Assembly: GCF_005887115.1 (NCBI RefSeq)
Contig: NZ_PNCJ01000019.1
Location: 99,510 to 163,509, forward strand
Reading direction: 5' to 3'
DNA length: 64,000 bases
Origin: Pseudoalteromonas rubra
GTDB lineage: Bacteria; Pseudomonadota; Gammaproteobacteria; Enterobacterales; Alteromonadaceae
Position 1 is the stretch's first letter. The number at the start of each line of letters is the position of its first letter. Both the position numbers and the translations under genes were made by a program. Below the pieces are notes generated by a model. The model worked only from the letters and a program-made list of their open reading frames with translations, was not told where the DNA came from and did no database searches. Below are positions 16,827 to 25,327 of this stretch, piece after piece.

Positions 16827-18224
16827 ATGAGCCACACAGCGATAACGGAGCTACTAGCAGGCACCGTTGCGGTAGACAGCCAAGTTACTGTAAAAGGCTG
16901 GATCCGTACACGACGCGATTCAAAAGCGGGTATTTCATTCCTAGCCGTCCATGACGGTTCTTGTTTCGATCCTATTCAAGCCGTAGTCCCTAATTCGCTT
17001 AATAATTATGAAGAAGTGACTCGTCTTACCGCTGGCTGCTCTGTGGCCGTGACCGGTGTTCTGGTGGCCTCTGAAGGTCAGGGGCAGGCTTTTGAAATTC
17101 AGGCTAACAAAGTAGAAGTACTGGGCTGGGTTGAGAATCCGGATACTTACCCGATGGCAGCAAAGCGTCACAGCATCGAATATCTGCGTGAACATGCACA
17201 CCTGCGTCCACGCACCAACGTTATTGGCGCGGTTACTCGCGTTCGTAACTGTTTGTCGCAAGCTATCCACCGTTTCTTCCACGAAAGAGGTTACATGTGG
17301 ATCAGCACTCCTATCATCACAGCAAGTGACTGTGAAGGTGCCGGCGAAATGTTCCGTGTTTCTACACTGGATATGCAAAACCTACCACGCACAGACAAAG
17401 GCGACATTGATTACAGCGAAGACTTTTTTGGCAAAGAAGCTTTCCTGACCGTTTCTGGTCAGCTGAACGGCGAAACGTATGCCAGCGCCATGTCAAAAAT
17501 CTATACGTTTGGCCCAACGTTCCGCGCTGAAAACTCGAATACCTCGCGTCACTTGGCGGAATTCTGGATGGTTGAGCCGGAAGTGGCGTTTGCCGATCTG
17601 GACGACATTGCAGCCCTTGCCGAAGACATGCTGAAATATGCCTTTAAAGCGGTATTGGAAGAGCGCCGTGACGACATGGAGTTCTTTGCACAACGTATCG
17701 AAAAACAGGCAATCACACGTCTGGAGTCCTTTATCGACAAAGACTTCGCACAGGTTGATTATACCGATGCGATCGAGATCCTGAAAAACTGTGGTAAGAA
17801 GTTTGAATTCCCGGTTGACTGGGGCGTAGATCTGCAATCAGAGCACGAGCGTTACCTGGCAGAAGAGCACTTTAACGCGCCGGTTGTTATCAAGAACTAC
17901 CCGCGTGACATCAAAGCTTTCTACATGCGCCAGAACGAAGACGGCAAAACCGTTGCCGCAATGGACGTTGTTGCACCGGGCATCGGTGAAATCATCGGTG
18001 GCTCTCAGCGTGAAGAGCGTCTGGATGTGCTTGATAAGCGTCTGGAAGAAATGGGTCTGGATAAAGAAGACTACAGCTGGTACCGCGACCTGCGTAAATA
18101 CGGCACAGTGCCGCACTCAGGCTTCGGTCTAGGCTTTGAGCGCCTGGTTGCTTATGTAACCGGTATGGGCAACGTCCGTGACGTTATCGCCTTCCCGCGC
18201 ACCAAAGGTAGTGCAACTTACTAA
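16827..18224 (+). CDS. asnS: Asparaginyl-tRNA synthetase
   Basis: The enzyme charges tRNA-Asn with asparagine. The 465-residue class IIb synthetase matches the E. coli enzyme in length. It opens with an OB-fold anticodon-binding domain (VTVKGWIRTRRDSKAGISFLA). Motif 2 (YTFGPTFRAENSNTSRHLAEF) and motif 3 (HSGFGLGFERLVAYV) of the catalytic core are clear. It is monocistronic, with a strong terminator behind it. Confidence 0.98.
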   Translation: MSHTAITELLAGTVAVDSQVTVKGWIRTRRDSKAGISFLAVHDGSCFDPIQAVVPNSLNNYEEVTRLTAGCSVAVTGVLVASEGQGQAFEIQANKVEVLGWVENPDTYPMAAKRHSIEYLREHAHLRPRTNVIGAVTRVRNCLSQAIHRFFHERGYMWISTPIITASDCEGAGEMFRVSTLDMQNLPRTDKGDIDYSEDFFGKEAFLTVSGQLNGETYASAMSKIYTFGPTFRAENSNTSRHLAEFWMVEPEVAFADLDDIAALAEDMLKYAFKAVLEERRDDMEFFAQRIEKQAITRLESFIDKDFAQVDYTDAIEILKNCGKKFEFPVDWGVDLQSEHERYLAEEHFNAPVVIKNYPRDIKAFYMRQNEDGKTVAAMDVVAPGIGEIIGGSQREERLDVLDKRLEEMGLDKEDYSWYRDLRKYGTVPHSGFGLGFERLVAYVTGMGNVRDVIAFPRTKGSATY

Positions 18225-18238
18225 TCTGATTTAGTTTT

Positions 18239-18265
18239 AAAAAGCCCCGCTTGGGGCTTTTTTTA
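18239..18265 (+). terminator. Terminator after asnS
   Basis: AAAGCCCC-GCTT-GGGGCTTT followed by a T run, 15 bases after the asnS stop. Confidence 0.9.
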
Positions 18266-18277
18266 TGCCTGTTGGAC

Positions 18278-19495
18278 TTATTGGGCTACAGCATAGTTCT
18301 GGCACGCACCCAATTCGGTGTACCTGTGCGCATGCCCTTCAGTCATAGGTGTAACACCATGCAAAGGACCACCGTTAACCCGCCAGTTTTTTCCTGCAAA
18401 GCTCACGACATCTCCTGTGTGGTACACACTCGGGTAAGCTTGCCAGGACTCGGCACAAGGCTGGCATTTAGGTAGAACGTCCCCAATGGCATCCAGGAGC
18501 TTATTCTCACCGCGCGCGTCCTGATGCAGCTCCCAGATAAAAATGCCCGGATAACCATTGTCGGCAACAAACTGTGACTTGGTACGCACCAGCTCCGGTG
18601 TCTCCCAAAAATGCAGATAGTTATCCAGCTCATAAAAGCCCGCGTTGTAATCAACGCCAAGTCCGTCAACAAAGGTTTCGACAATGTCTCGTGCCGTATA
18701 AGTCATCACAGGGCCACTCACCCCGTCTGGGAAGGACTTATTATAAAAAGGAATACCTAAGCTGGTTTTACTCACGTCATACTTAGTGATCATGCTTTGG
18801 CTCCACTGTGCAGGATTAACCAAGCCATCGTGGATATAAGACCAGGCGGCATGGTGGTTTTTCGGTGAGCCACCCCAGCCGCCGGTATAGTCATAAGCCA
18901 TGAAGCGTATGTAATCGGCATGCTCATCTAAGTCCGGGTGGAAGTTAATCCCCGACCAACCACCGGCCTGAACATCAACACTCACTTCAAGATGTGCGGG
19001 TAATGCGGCTCTGAGATCTTTGACCAGGTTAAGCAAATAACCGCTCTCTACCGGGTTTGGCTGGTTGTAGGTACTCCAGTCTTCCCAGTCGACATCGATA
19101 CCGTCCAGGTTGTGCAGCTCAGCGTAAGCAACCAGGTTTTTTACCAGGTTGGCCCGTGCCTGCTCATCCATAGACAGAAAGTCGACGCCGGCACCGCCTA
19201 CTGAGATCATGACGCCTGTGTTGTTAGCATGGGCATGTGCCACAATATCATCAATATAGCGATCAGCTTCAAGTGTATTCAGCGTACCATCGGCATTGGG
19301 ATAGGCAAATGCCACTATAATATGGGTGAGCTTATCGGTAGCCAGGTCCTGAACATCCAGTTGACCTCCCGCAGGGTAATCCCAGGTAGAATAAAAGCCT
19401 TCAACTCGTGGACAGAAAGCCTCTTGTGCCCATGCAGACTGCATTGACAGGCCAGATATAGCCACAGCTAAAGTAAGACAGGTTTTCTTAAACAT
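18278..19495 (-). CDS. Secreted glycoside hydrolase family 18 protein (chitinase-like) with C-terminal CBM5/12-like domain
   Basis: A 405-residue exported protein. A signal peptide (residues 1-23, ending AWA) is followed by a GH18 TIM barrel with VEGFYSTWDYP, GVMISVGGAG and the catalytic DGIDVDWED (D-x-x-D-x-D-x-E), which keeps the acid-base Glu. FMAYDYTGGWG and GIFIWELHQDA are the usual barrel strands. The last 50 residues, after a CQPC segment (ESWQAYPSVYHTGDVVSFAGKNWRV), look like a CBM5/12 chitin-binding domain. I choose ATG 19495 because GGAG precedes it by seven bases; an ATG at 19507 is less likely. Substrate chitin is inferred from the family. Confidence 0.9.
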   Translation of the reverse strand: MFKKTCLTLAVAISGLSMQSAWAQEAFCPRVEGFYSTWDYPAGGQLDVQDLATDKLTHIIVAFAYPNADGTLNTLEADRYIDDIVAHAHANNTGVMISVGGAGVDFLSMDEQARANLVKNLVAYAELHNLDGIDVDWEDWSTYNQPNPVESGYLLNLVKDLRAALPAHLEVSVDVQAGGWSGINFHPDLDEHADYIRFMAYDYTGGWGGSPKNHHAAWSYIHDGLVNPAQWSQSMITKYDVSKTSLGIPFYNKSFPDGVSGPVMTYTARDIVETFVDGLGVDYNAGFYELDNYLHFWETPELVRTKSQFVADNGYPGIFIWELHQDARGENKLLDAIGDVLPKCQPCAESWQAYPSVYHTGDVVSFAGKNWRVNGGPLHGVTPMTEGHAHRYTELGACQNYAVAQ

Positions 19496-19647
19496 AACGT
19501 GCTCCATGTTGTATAAATATTAAACACAACAAATATCACGTTAACAAAAAATTTAAAATTGAAGATTTATAATAATGGGAGAGAATAGCCAAGCACTGCA
19601 GGGGTAAAAGTAAAGGCCGCTAACATTAAACGGCCTCTGGCGTTAGA

Positions 19648-20265
19648 TTATAGTACTTCTAACAGCTCAACATCGAAGATCAATGTTGAGAAAGGTGCGA
19701 TTGATGCACCGGCACCACGCTCGCCGTAGGCAAGGTCGTGTGGTACATACAGACGCCATTTAGAGCCAACAGACATTAGCTGTAGTGCTTCAGTCCAACC
19801 TTTGATTACGCCATTTACTGGGAACTCAGCAGGCTGACCACGCTCGTAAGAGCTGTCGAATACGTTACCGTTGATCAGAGTACCGTGGTAATGAACACGA
19901 ACAGTTGAATCAGCTGCTGGCTTGTCGCCTTCACCTGTTTCGATCACTTCGTACTGCAGACCAGACTCAGTGACTGTGATTTCAGCGCGCTTGGCATTTT
20001 CTTCCAGGAATGCAGTGCCTTCAGCAGCCAGTACTTTAGCTTCTTCTTCACGACGCTGTTGAATTTCTGCATTGATTTTTTCGAATGCAGCCTGGATCTC
20101 AGGGATCTCGACACGGAATGCTTCACCGGCGTAGGCATCTTTCATACCTTCAAATACCGAGTTCAGGTTCAAACCTTCAAACGGGTTAGACTTAAGCTGC
20201 TCACCCATTTGCAAACCAATACCATAACTTGCCTTTTCAGCATCTGTGTTGAATAAATCTGACAT
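19648..20265 (-). CDS. fklB: FKBP-type peptidyl-prolyl cis-trans isomerase FklB
   Basis: A 205-residue protein with an N-terminal helical dimerisation domain (SDLFNTDAEKASYGIGLQMGEQLK) and a C-terminal FKBP domain with VRVHYHGTLINGNVFDSSYERG, WTEALQLMSVGSKWRLYVPHDLAYGERG and FDVELLEVL. It has no signal peptide, matching the cytoplasmic FklB type rather than periplasmic FkpA. It assists protein folding at Xaa-Pro bonds. It is monocistronic. Confidence 0.94.
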   Translation of the reverse strand: MSDLFNTDAEKASYGIGLQMGEQLKSNPFEGLNLNSVFEGMKDAYAGEAFRVEIPEIQAAFEKINAEIQQRREEEAKVLAAEGTAFLEENAKRAEITVTESGLQYEVIETGEGDKPAADSTVRVHYHGTLINGNVFDSSYERGQPAEFPVNGVIKGWTEALQLMSVGSKWRLYVPHDLAYGERGAGASIAPFSTLIFDVELLEVL

Positions 20266-20419
20266 ATTAGATCCACTTATTTATCAGTTTAAAAGAAGCG
20301 GCAGTGTATCACAGCACACAGATGACTAACAGGGAGGCGAATAACTTTATAGAAACAGCAGGGTTGGAGGTAATGTGCAGGCAGCCTGACTGCCTGCGAC
20401 TATAGCCAGTAGCTTGCGC

Positions 20420-20788
20420 CTATTGCGTTTTGCTGTAACTTTTCTGTTTGAACTCTCTGACGATGAAAGTGGCAAACGGTAAACTGAGCGTCAAACCTAT
20501 GATTAGCTCGCTACTATAACCCACCAAACGCTCGGTGAAATAACAACCAAAGCCAACTACGCCAAACACGGAAATAACAGCACCAGCAATCATAGGGAAT
20601 AACTTTTCATACTTGGTGATGATGTGACCCACCAACAGGTTGAAGGCAAAAGTATACAACAAAGTTATCCAGATACTGGGATACTCCTGACCATCAATTG
20701 CCAATACCAACGCAGCCTGCAGACCACTTAAATAGAAGAAACTGAAAATCACCCATAACGAACTATGAATAACAACTTGCTTAGTCAT
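20420..20788 (-). CDS. Hypothetical inner-membrane protein, 122 residues
   Basis: About four predicted membrane helices (VIFSFFYLSGLQAALVLA; WITLLYTFAFNLLVGHII; MIAGAVISVFGVVGFGCYF; LIIGLTLSLPFATFIV) and a basic C-terminus. Start ATG 20788 has AGGAGG five bases upstream; the GTG just before it is too close. I do not recognise the family. A GC-rich 8-bp hairpin without a T run lies after the stop (20377-20397). Confidence 0.7.
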   Translation of the reverse strand: MTKQVVIHSSLWVIFSFFYLSGLQAALVLAIDGQEYPSIWITLLYTFAFNLLVGHIITKYEKLFPMIAGAVISVFGVVGFGCYFTERLVGYSSELIIGLTLSLPFATFIVREFKQKSYSKTQ

Positions 20789-20803
20789 CACTGCCTCCTA
20801 ACG

Positions 20804-20829
20804 AAAAAAACCGCCGTATAGGCGGTTTT
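20804..20829 (-). terminator. Terminator of tRNA-Ser
   Basis: AAAACCGCC-GTATA-GGCGGTTTT pairs over nine bases. Read on the minus strand it ends in a run of seven T, directly after the tRNA-Ser 3' end. It sits just upstream of the next minus-strand gene. Confidence 0.85.
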
Positions 20830-20839
20830 GGGAATGAGG

Positions 20840-20930
20840 TGGCGGAGAGATAGGGATTTGAACCCTAGATACGCTATTAACGTATGCCGGTTTTCAAGAC
20901 CGGTGCTTTCAACCACTCAGCCATCTCTCC
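20840..20930 (-). tRNA. tRNA-Ser(UGA)
   Basis: A 91-base class II tRNA with acceptor stem GGAGAGA/TCTCTCC, discriminator G and encoded CCA. The anticodon loop CTTGAAA gives UGA. A long variable arm (CATACGTTAATAGCGTATC) is present, as required of tRNA-Ser. The T-loop GGGTTCAAATCCC is canonical. Confidence 0.97.
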
Positions 20931-21051
20931 GTTGTTGGCGCGCATTCTATTGTGCTGCGGCGTAAATGTAAAGTCTTAATTCAAGATTTTGCAAAAGTAA
21001 TACTTAGTTGGTTATCTTTCATTCATTTTGCTCACTTTTAGGGGTTAGCGG

Positions 21052-21423
21052 CTAATAATACTGCTTTGGTCTTCTCGCAAACAGTGCACCGATTAGGCTC
21101 ACCCCAACACATACGAGTATCACAAAAGCCATATCCACGATGCCCTGCGTTGGATCAATGACTGGAAACAGATGTTCAATGAAAATAGGAATGACAGACA
21201 TGACCGTCACACAACTGAGCACCTTAAATGCACGACTAAAGTCAAAGCGTCGACTGTAACTCATCCAACTTGTTAAAATAAGCAGGAAGCAAGCTGGCGA
21301 TAATAATGCTAGCCACACCTCGCTAATGTGCGGCAGTAAGATACCAGTAGAAACACACCCTAAAATACCCCAGACAATCCAGGTCCACCAATTCTCCCGT
21401 TCTTTTAAAAATAGATTGCCCAT
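21052..21423 (-). CDS. Hypothetical inner-membrane protein, 123 residues
   Basis: About four membrane helices (WIVWGILGCVSTGILL; LALLSPACFLLILTSW; VLSCVTVMSVIPIFI; AFVILVCVGVSLIGALF) and short charged ends. The family is not recognised. Both this and the membrane gene at 20420 are minus-strand four-helix proteins of equal size flanking tRNA-Ser, but they share no obvious sequence. Confidence 0.65.
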   Translation of the reverse strand: MGNLFLKERENWWTWIVWGILGCVSTGILLPHISEVWLALLSPACFLLILTSWMSYSRRFDFSRAFKVLSCVTVMSVIPIFIEHLFPVIDPTQGIVDMAFVILVCVGVSLIGALFARRPKQYY

Positions 21424-21599
21424 TACTATTCTTCTTATAATTGTGTTCTGAGACTGCTAAGCTTTAGCCTAACAAATATTCAGGTCACAAAACAACCGCA
21501 AGACGAAGAATTAGTGGACTAAGTTCCTTTTTTAATGACGTACATCATAGTCTCAAAGACCTGCCTGCTGTCGAGATAAGGGATTCACTTTCGATAAAG

Positions 21600-22037
21600 T
21601 CATTCGCCTATGTCTTCATTCCATAAGTCCGGGCGAGCTTTGATAAAGTCTTCCATCATAGTGATGCACTCAGGAGCCTGGCGGACATCTAACTCTACGC
21701 CATGTTCACGAAGTAACGCTTCATTGCCCATAAAGTTTTTATTTTCCCCTATCACTACTTTCGGTATACCGTAAAGCATGACAGTTCCTGAGCACATTGG
21801 GCAAGGCGACAATGTGGTATATAATGTACACTCTTTATATACCGCAGCGCTCAAACGGCCAGCATTTTCCAGAGCATCCATTTCGCCATGTAGCACTGTG
21901 CTGCCCTTCTGAACTCTCTGGTTATGCCCACGTCCAATTATTTGACCTTTATGGACCAGAACAGAACCAATCGGGATCCCTCCTTCATCAAGACCCTTTT
22001 TCGCTTCTTCAATCGCGGCCGCTAAAAATTTATCCAT
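21600..22037 (-). CDS. Cytosine deaminase of the yeast (FCY1) type
   Basis: A 145-residue CDA-fold deaminase. Zinc-site residues are visible: H50 and the proton-shuttle E52 in LHGEMDALENAGR, and C79 and C82 in SPCPMCSGTVMLYG. The protein resembles yeast cytosine deaminase along its length (EEGGIPIG-like, GRGHNQRVQKGS, TLYTTLSPC, and the terminal WNEDIGE). Bacterial cytosine deaminase CodA belongs to an unrelated amidohydrolase fold. I choose ATG 22037 because AGGAG lies eight bases upstream. It would deaminate cytosine, and possibly other pyrimidines, for salvage. Guanine or tRNA adenosine deaminase activity is less likely given the match. Confidence 0.82.
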   Translation of the reverse strand: MDKFLAAAIEEAKKGLDEGGIPIGSVLVHKGQIIGRGHNQRVQKGSTVLHGEMDALENAGRLSAAVYKECTLYTTLSPCPMCSGTVMLYGIPKVVIGENKNFMGNEALLREHGVELDVRQAPECITMMEDFIKARPDLWNEDIGE

Positions 22038-22167
22038 CGTTGCACTCCTGATGTTGATTACTGCATATTGAAGACCCTGTATCCTCAATAACACTCAAAT
22101 TAGCACCCAATTGAGGACAAAATAAGAATAGCCCAACTCTGGATTCGGTGATGCCATCAGAACAAAA

Positions 22168-22581
22168 TTAACGTTGCACCTGATACCTGTATTGCTGGTT
22201 CAGTTGTTGAGCCTGCACATCGTCAACGACTCCTTGTTTGTTCAGTACAGCAATAATTGAACCCGGTTTTCTGGCCAGGTTGACTGCAATCTTATCAATC
22301 CCTGTATTCCCTTTATATTGCTCCAGCACCTGCGCTATATCTTTTTCTGACCAGGGTAAACCGTAATTTTTCGGTAGTCCTTTCTCAAGGTTTTCTTGCT
22401 GCTTTTGAGCCAAGGTTCTCTTTACCTTTCTGGCCTTTGGCTGCCACTGTAAAGACTGGAAAAGCGCCCTAATCACGTCTGGGTGATTATAAGGCGATTG
22501 AGCGGGCAGGATTTCTCCTGTGATGGGATCAATGCCATTAGCCAGGCCATGCACTATACTGGCCACTTGTTGCTGGTCCAT
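22168..22581 (-). CDS. Hypothetical protein with a C-terminal helical DNA-binding-like motif
   Basis: A 137-residue soluble protein. The N-terminus reads VHGLANGIDPITGEILPAQSP then HPDVIRALFQSL, a small element seen in several proteobacterial hypotheticals. The C-terminus has LPWSEKDIAQVLEQYKG, then INKIAVNLARK-type spacing (DKIAVNLARKPGSIIAVLNKQGVV), close to a SANT/Myb-like or helix-turn-helix repeat (W-x2-E-x2-x2-L...IA..L.R...I...L...G). The middle is Lys/Arg-rich. The function is unknown. Confidence 0.65.
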   Translation of the reverse strand: MDQQQVASIVHGLANGIDPITGEILPAQSPYNHPDVIRALFQSLQWQPKARKVKRTLAQKQQENLEKGLPKNYGLPWSEKDIAQVLEQYKGNTGIDKIAVNLARKPGSIIAVLNKQGVVDDVQAQQLNQQYRYQVQR

Positions 22582-22756
22582 ATCAGCTCCTTGATGTTGA
22601 TACCAATGCGTAAATTTCCTGTAACAATATCAGTGTAGCAGACTAATAGATATTGGGTCGTTTTTTCTACTCTTGATCAAGTAACCAACGCAATATCGAT
22701 CCAGAGGTGACCTAGGAAATGAGGTAGCTGCCCTAGCTAAAAGGGTTAGAACAACA

Positions 22757-22784
22757 AGACCAGCTCCCTGAAGTTAGCTGGTCT
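22757..22784 (-). terminator. Possible terminator after pyrF
   Basis: AGACCAGCT and AGCTGGTCT form a nine-base stem with a 10-base loop. On the minus strand it is followed by only a weak T-rich tract (TTGTTGTT). It lies 23 bases after the pyrF stop. Confidence 0.5.
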
Positions 22785-22807
22785 GAGAAGTCGTATTTGG
22801 TTTGGGT

Positions 22808-23518
22808 TTAAAGACCTTTAATTGACTCGTTGATGGCGCTCAGGGCCTGAACAGGATCGGCTGCCTGGGTAATAGGTCTGCCAACCACAAGATAGTCACT
22901 GCCCGATTTTATTGCCAGCTCAGGTGTCATGATACGTTTCTGATCTCCGGCATCACTCCCCGCCGGGCGGATCCCAGGCGTAACCAAACAGAAATCATTA
23001 CCTAATGCAGCCTTGAGTGATTGCGCCTCCTGAGCAGAACACACTACACCGTCCAGCCCTGACTCTTTTGCCAGTTTGGCTAAGTAAAGCACCTGTTCTT
23101 GAGGGGTTTTGTCCACGCCTAATTTGCTGAGCTGTGCCTGATCCATACTAGTCAGTACTGTTACTGCAATCAGTAAGGGAGCTTTGTCTCCATAAGCCTC
23201 AAGTGCTTGTTTGGCTTTGCTCATCATTTCAGTGCCACCACTGGCATGCACGTTAACCATCCATACGCCCAACTCAGCTGCTGCTGTGACAGCCTTTGCC
23301 ACAGTATTCGGGATGTCATGAAACTTCAAATCAAGAAATACGTCAAACCCTTTATCGATCAGCTTTGAGACAAACTGAGGACCGAAGTAGGTGAACATTT
23401 CTTTTCCAACTTTTAGTCGACATTCATTCGGAGAAAGCTGAGATACAAATGCCAGCGCGGCAGCTTCATTGTCGTAATCCAGTGCAATAAGCACCTTTTT
23501 CATTTCAGTGTTTGACAT
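22808..23518 (-). CDS. pyrF: Orotidine 5'-phosphate decarboxylase PyrF
   Basis: PyrF makes UMP by decarboxylating OMP, the last step of pyrimidine synthesis. The 236-residue barrel has VLIALDYDNEAAAL, the catalytic D-x-K-x-x-D in FLDLKFHDIPNTVA, VNVHASGG and LVTPGIRPAGSD. VVGRPITQA closes the phosphate site. It follows lapB by 33 bases and ends the ihfB-lapA-lapB-pyrF block, the E. coli order. Confidence 0.97.
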   Translation of the reverse strand: MSNTEMKKVLIALDYDNEAAALAFVSQLSPNECRLKVGKEMFTYFGPQFVSKLIDKGFDVFLDLKFHDIPNTVAKAVTAAAELGVWMVNVHASGGTEMMSKAKQALEAYGDKAPLLIAVTVLTSMDQAQLSKLGVDKTPQEQVLYLAKLAKESGLDGVVCSAQEAQSLKAALGNDFCLVTPGIRPAGSDAGDQKRIMTPELAIKSGSDYLVVGRPITQAADPVQALSAINESIKGL

Positions 23519-23551
23519 AGTTGACCTATTTCACCTTTTAACATGTCGATT

Positions 23552-24703
23552 TTAATACCCGTCCACACCCTGGCTTGGCAGTATTGACTCCCAAGATTTA
23601 CAGGAAGGACATAACCAATAGAGTTTGTGGCTGGTGAAACCACAGTTGCGACACTGGTAGTCTGGTTTTGTTGCTACATAGGCAGACACCAGGTTGTCTA
23701 CTTCATTTAATACAGACTGAAACTTGTCTTGTCTGTGCGCGAGCAATTTAAGTAAAAAACTGAAACCACGAATTGATGGTTCTCGCTTTAACGTGTCTGT
23801 AAGATATTCAACCGCTTGCTCTGTGTGACCCGCTTCCACAAGACCTTCGCAATGCTTTATTTTCACAAGCACACCACTGGCTTTAAGTAAATCATTTACC
23901 AGCGTATAAAATTCATGCTCAATATTAAGACGTTGGTAGCAAGTTTGCAGGTCTTGCAATACAAGCGGGACGGCACAGGGAAATTGTGAAACTAGCTTAC
24001 GCCAATAATAGATGGCTTTGACATTATCCTCTTTTCCCAGTGCATCGTGGCCTAATTCGTAGAGCGGCCTGATTGTCGTCTTTGGTAATTTGAGTGCTCG
24101 CTCCAAGTACTCCGTATCACATTGTTCCAGCGAAGGGCTATCAAGAGCAGCTTCGCAATAGAAATTTGCAATTGCTGCACAATAAGCTTGCTCGGTAAAC
24201 AGATCTGAATGGCTCTCATACATATTGACGCCTTTCTGCCATTCACGCGTTTGTGAGTAAAGCTGAATAATGGGCGTGAGTGCTTCTTCATAATCTGCTT
24301 TAACCAACTCGACTAAATGCTCTTCGGCACTGTCTAACAAACCTGCCATGATATAATCTTCGGCAAGAGCAAGCTTGCAAGATTGAATAACGTGATTATC
24401 CAGGCTGGGTTGTTTGAGTAAAAGTTCGTGAATACGGATGGCTCGATCTAGCTCCCCCCTTTTGCGGAATAAGGTGGCGAGTATGAGGTAGTGCTCAACG
24501 GAGTCAGCACTGACCTCTAATAATTTTATCAGATGCTCAAGGCCCTGATCTTCTTCTCTATCTAAAAGAAACTTTAATCCTTTGCTGTATTCCGAAGTGA
24601 TTTTTCGGTTTTGTTCATGAGCTTGATTCTTAGCGCTGTTTTTCCCCATGACGTAGCCATAAGCAGCTGCTACCGGAAGCAATAGGAAAAGTAACTCAAT
24701 CAT
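23552..24703 (-). CDS. lapB: Lipopolysaccharide assembly protein LapB (YciM)
   Basis: LapB adjusts LPS synthesis by directing LpxC to the FtsH protease. The 383-residue protein has an N-terminal membrane anchor (ELLFLLLPVAAAYGYVMG), about nine TPR-like helical repeats, and a C-terminal rubredoxin-like zinc/iron knuckle: CRNCGFTSHKLYWLCPSCKSW (two C-x2-C pairs). The gene overlaps lapA by four bases (ATGA). Location and domains match E. coli LapB closely. Confidence 0.95.
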   Translation of the reverse strand: MIELLFLLLPVAAAYGYVMGKNSAKNQAHEQNRKITSEYSKGLKFLLDREEDQGLEHLIKLLEVSADSVEHYLILATLFRKRGELDRAIRIHELLLKQPSLDNHVIQSCKLALAEDYIMAGLLDSAEEHLVELVKADYEEALTPIIQLYSQTREWQKGVNMYESHSDLFTEQAYCAAIANFYCEAALDSPSLEQCDTEYLERALKLPKTTIRPLYELGHDALGKEDNVKAIYYWRKLVSQFPCAVPLVLQDLQTCYQRLNIEHEFYTLVNDLLKASGVLVKIKHCEGLVEAGHTEQAVEYLTDTLKREPSIRGFSFLLKLLAHRQDKFQSVLNEVDNLVSAYVATKPDYQCRNCGFTSHKLYWLCPSCKSWESILPSQGVDGY

Positions 24704-24963
24704 TTATTGCTTTGCACTTGCGCCGAATGATTGGCTCTCTGCTGCTGGCGAATTTGCCGTTTTAACTGCGTTATTTTGCCAATGCCAAGTAACAACCCTA
24801 GCACTAAACCAAAGACCACGCATAGACTCATTAAACTAGCCAACGGCACTTCTGAACTGGCGATGATATAATCTACTCTAACCAAAGCTGGGTTTTGTGT
24901 TCCCAGTACAAAAGCGATTATCACCAGTACCAAAAATAATCCTTTTCTTACTACCTGGATCAA
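24700..24963 (-). CDS. lapA: Lipopolysaccharide assembly protein LapA (DUF1049)
   Basis: An 87-residue inner-membrane protein with two membrane helices (LFLVLVIIAFVLGTQNPALV and SLMSLCVVFGLVLGLLLGIG) and a basic cytoplasmic tail (LKRQIRQQQRA). The NP-x-V-x-V motif between helices is typical of DUF1049. It is coupled to lapB by an ATGA overlap and lies downstream of ihfB. Confidence 0.92.
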   Translation of the reverse strand: MIQVVRKGLFLVLVIIAFVLGTQNPALVRVDYIIASSEVPLASLMSLCVVFGLVLGLLLGIGKITQLKRQIRQQQRANHSAQVQSNK

Positions 24964-24978
24964 GCGTTACCTCATTAT

Positions 24979-25269
24979 TCAGCTTTCAAGACTGGCGTTT
25001 ACGCGGTCGCGAAGTTCTTTACCAGGTTTAAAGTGAGGTACATACTTTCCATCCAGCTCTACAGTTTCACCAGTTTTAGGATTACGGCCCGTACGAGGTG
25101 ACCGATAGTGGAGTGAAAAGCTGCCAAAGCCGCGGATTTCGATACGATCCGAGCTTGAAAGTGACCCTGCCATTTGCTCTAAAATCTCTTTTACCGCATT
25201 TTCAACGTCTTTGACTGGAACGTGAATATGTTGCTCAGCAAGTTTTTCGATTAGTTCTGACTTTGTCAT
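24979..25269 (-). CDS. ihfB: Integration host factor subunit beta
   Basis: A 96-residue member of the HU/IHF family of DNA-bending proteins. It has TKSELIEKLAEQ, the EILEQMAGSL helix, RIEIRGFGSFSLHYR and the DNA-arm motif RTGRNPKTGE. Its position between rpsA and lapA identifies the beta subunit. A hairpin with T run lies between rpsA and this gene, so transcription may be partly decoupled. Confidence 0.96.
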   Translation of the reverse strand: MTKSELIEKLAEQHIHVPVKDVENAVKEILEQMAGSLSSSDRIEIRGFGSFSLHYRSPRTGRNPKTGETVELDGKYVPHFKPGKELRDRVNASLES

Positions 25270-25285
25270 AGCGTTTCCTTTAGAT

Positions 25286-25312
25286 AAAAAAGAAGGGCAA
25301 AAGTGCCCTTCT
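25286..25312 (-). terminator. Terminator/attenuator between rpsA and ihfB
   Basis: AGAAGGGCA-AAAG-TGCCCTTCT is a nine-base stem. On the minus strand it is followed by TTTTTATC. It is 15 bases after the rpsA stop and 17 bases before the ihfB start. Confidence 0.75.
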
Positions 25313-25327
25313 ATTCAAGACTGAATA

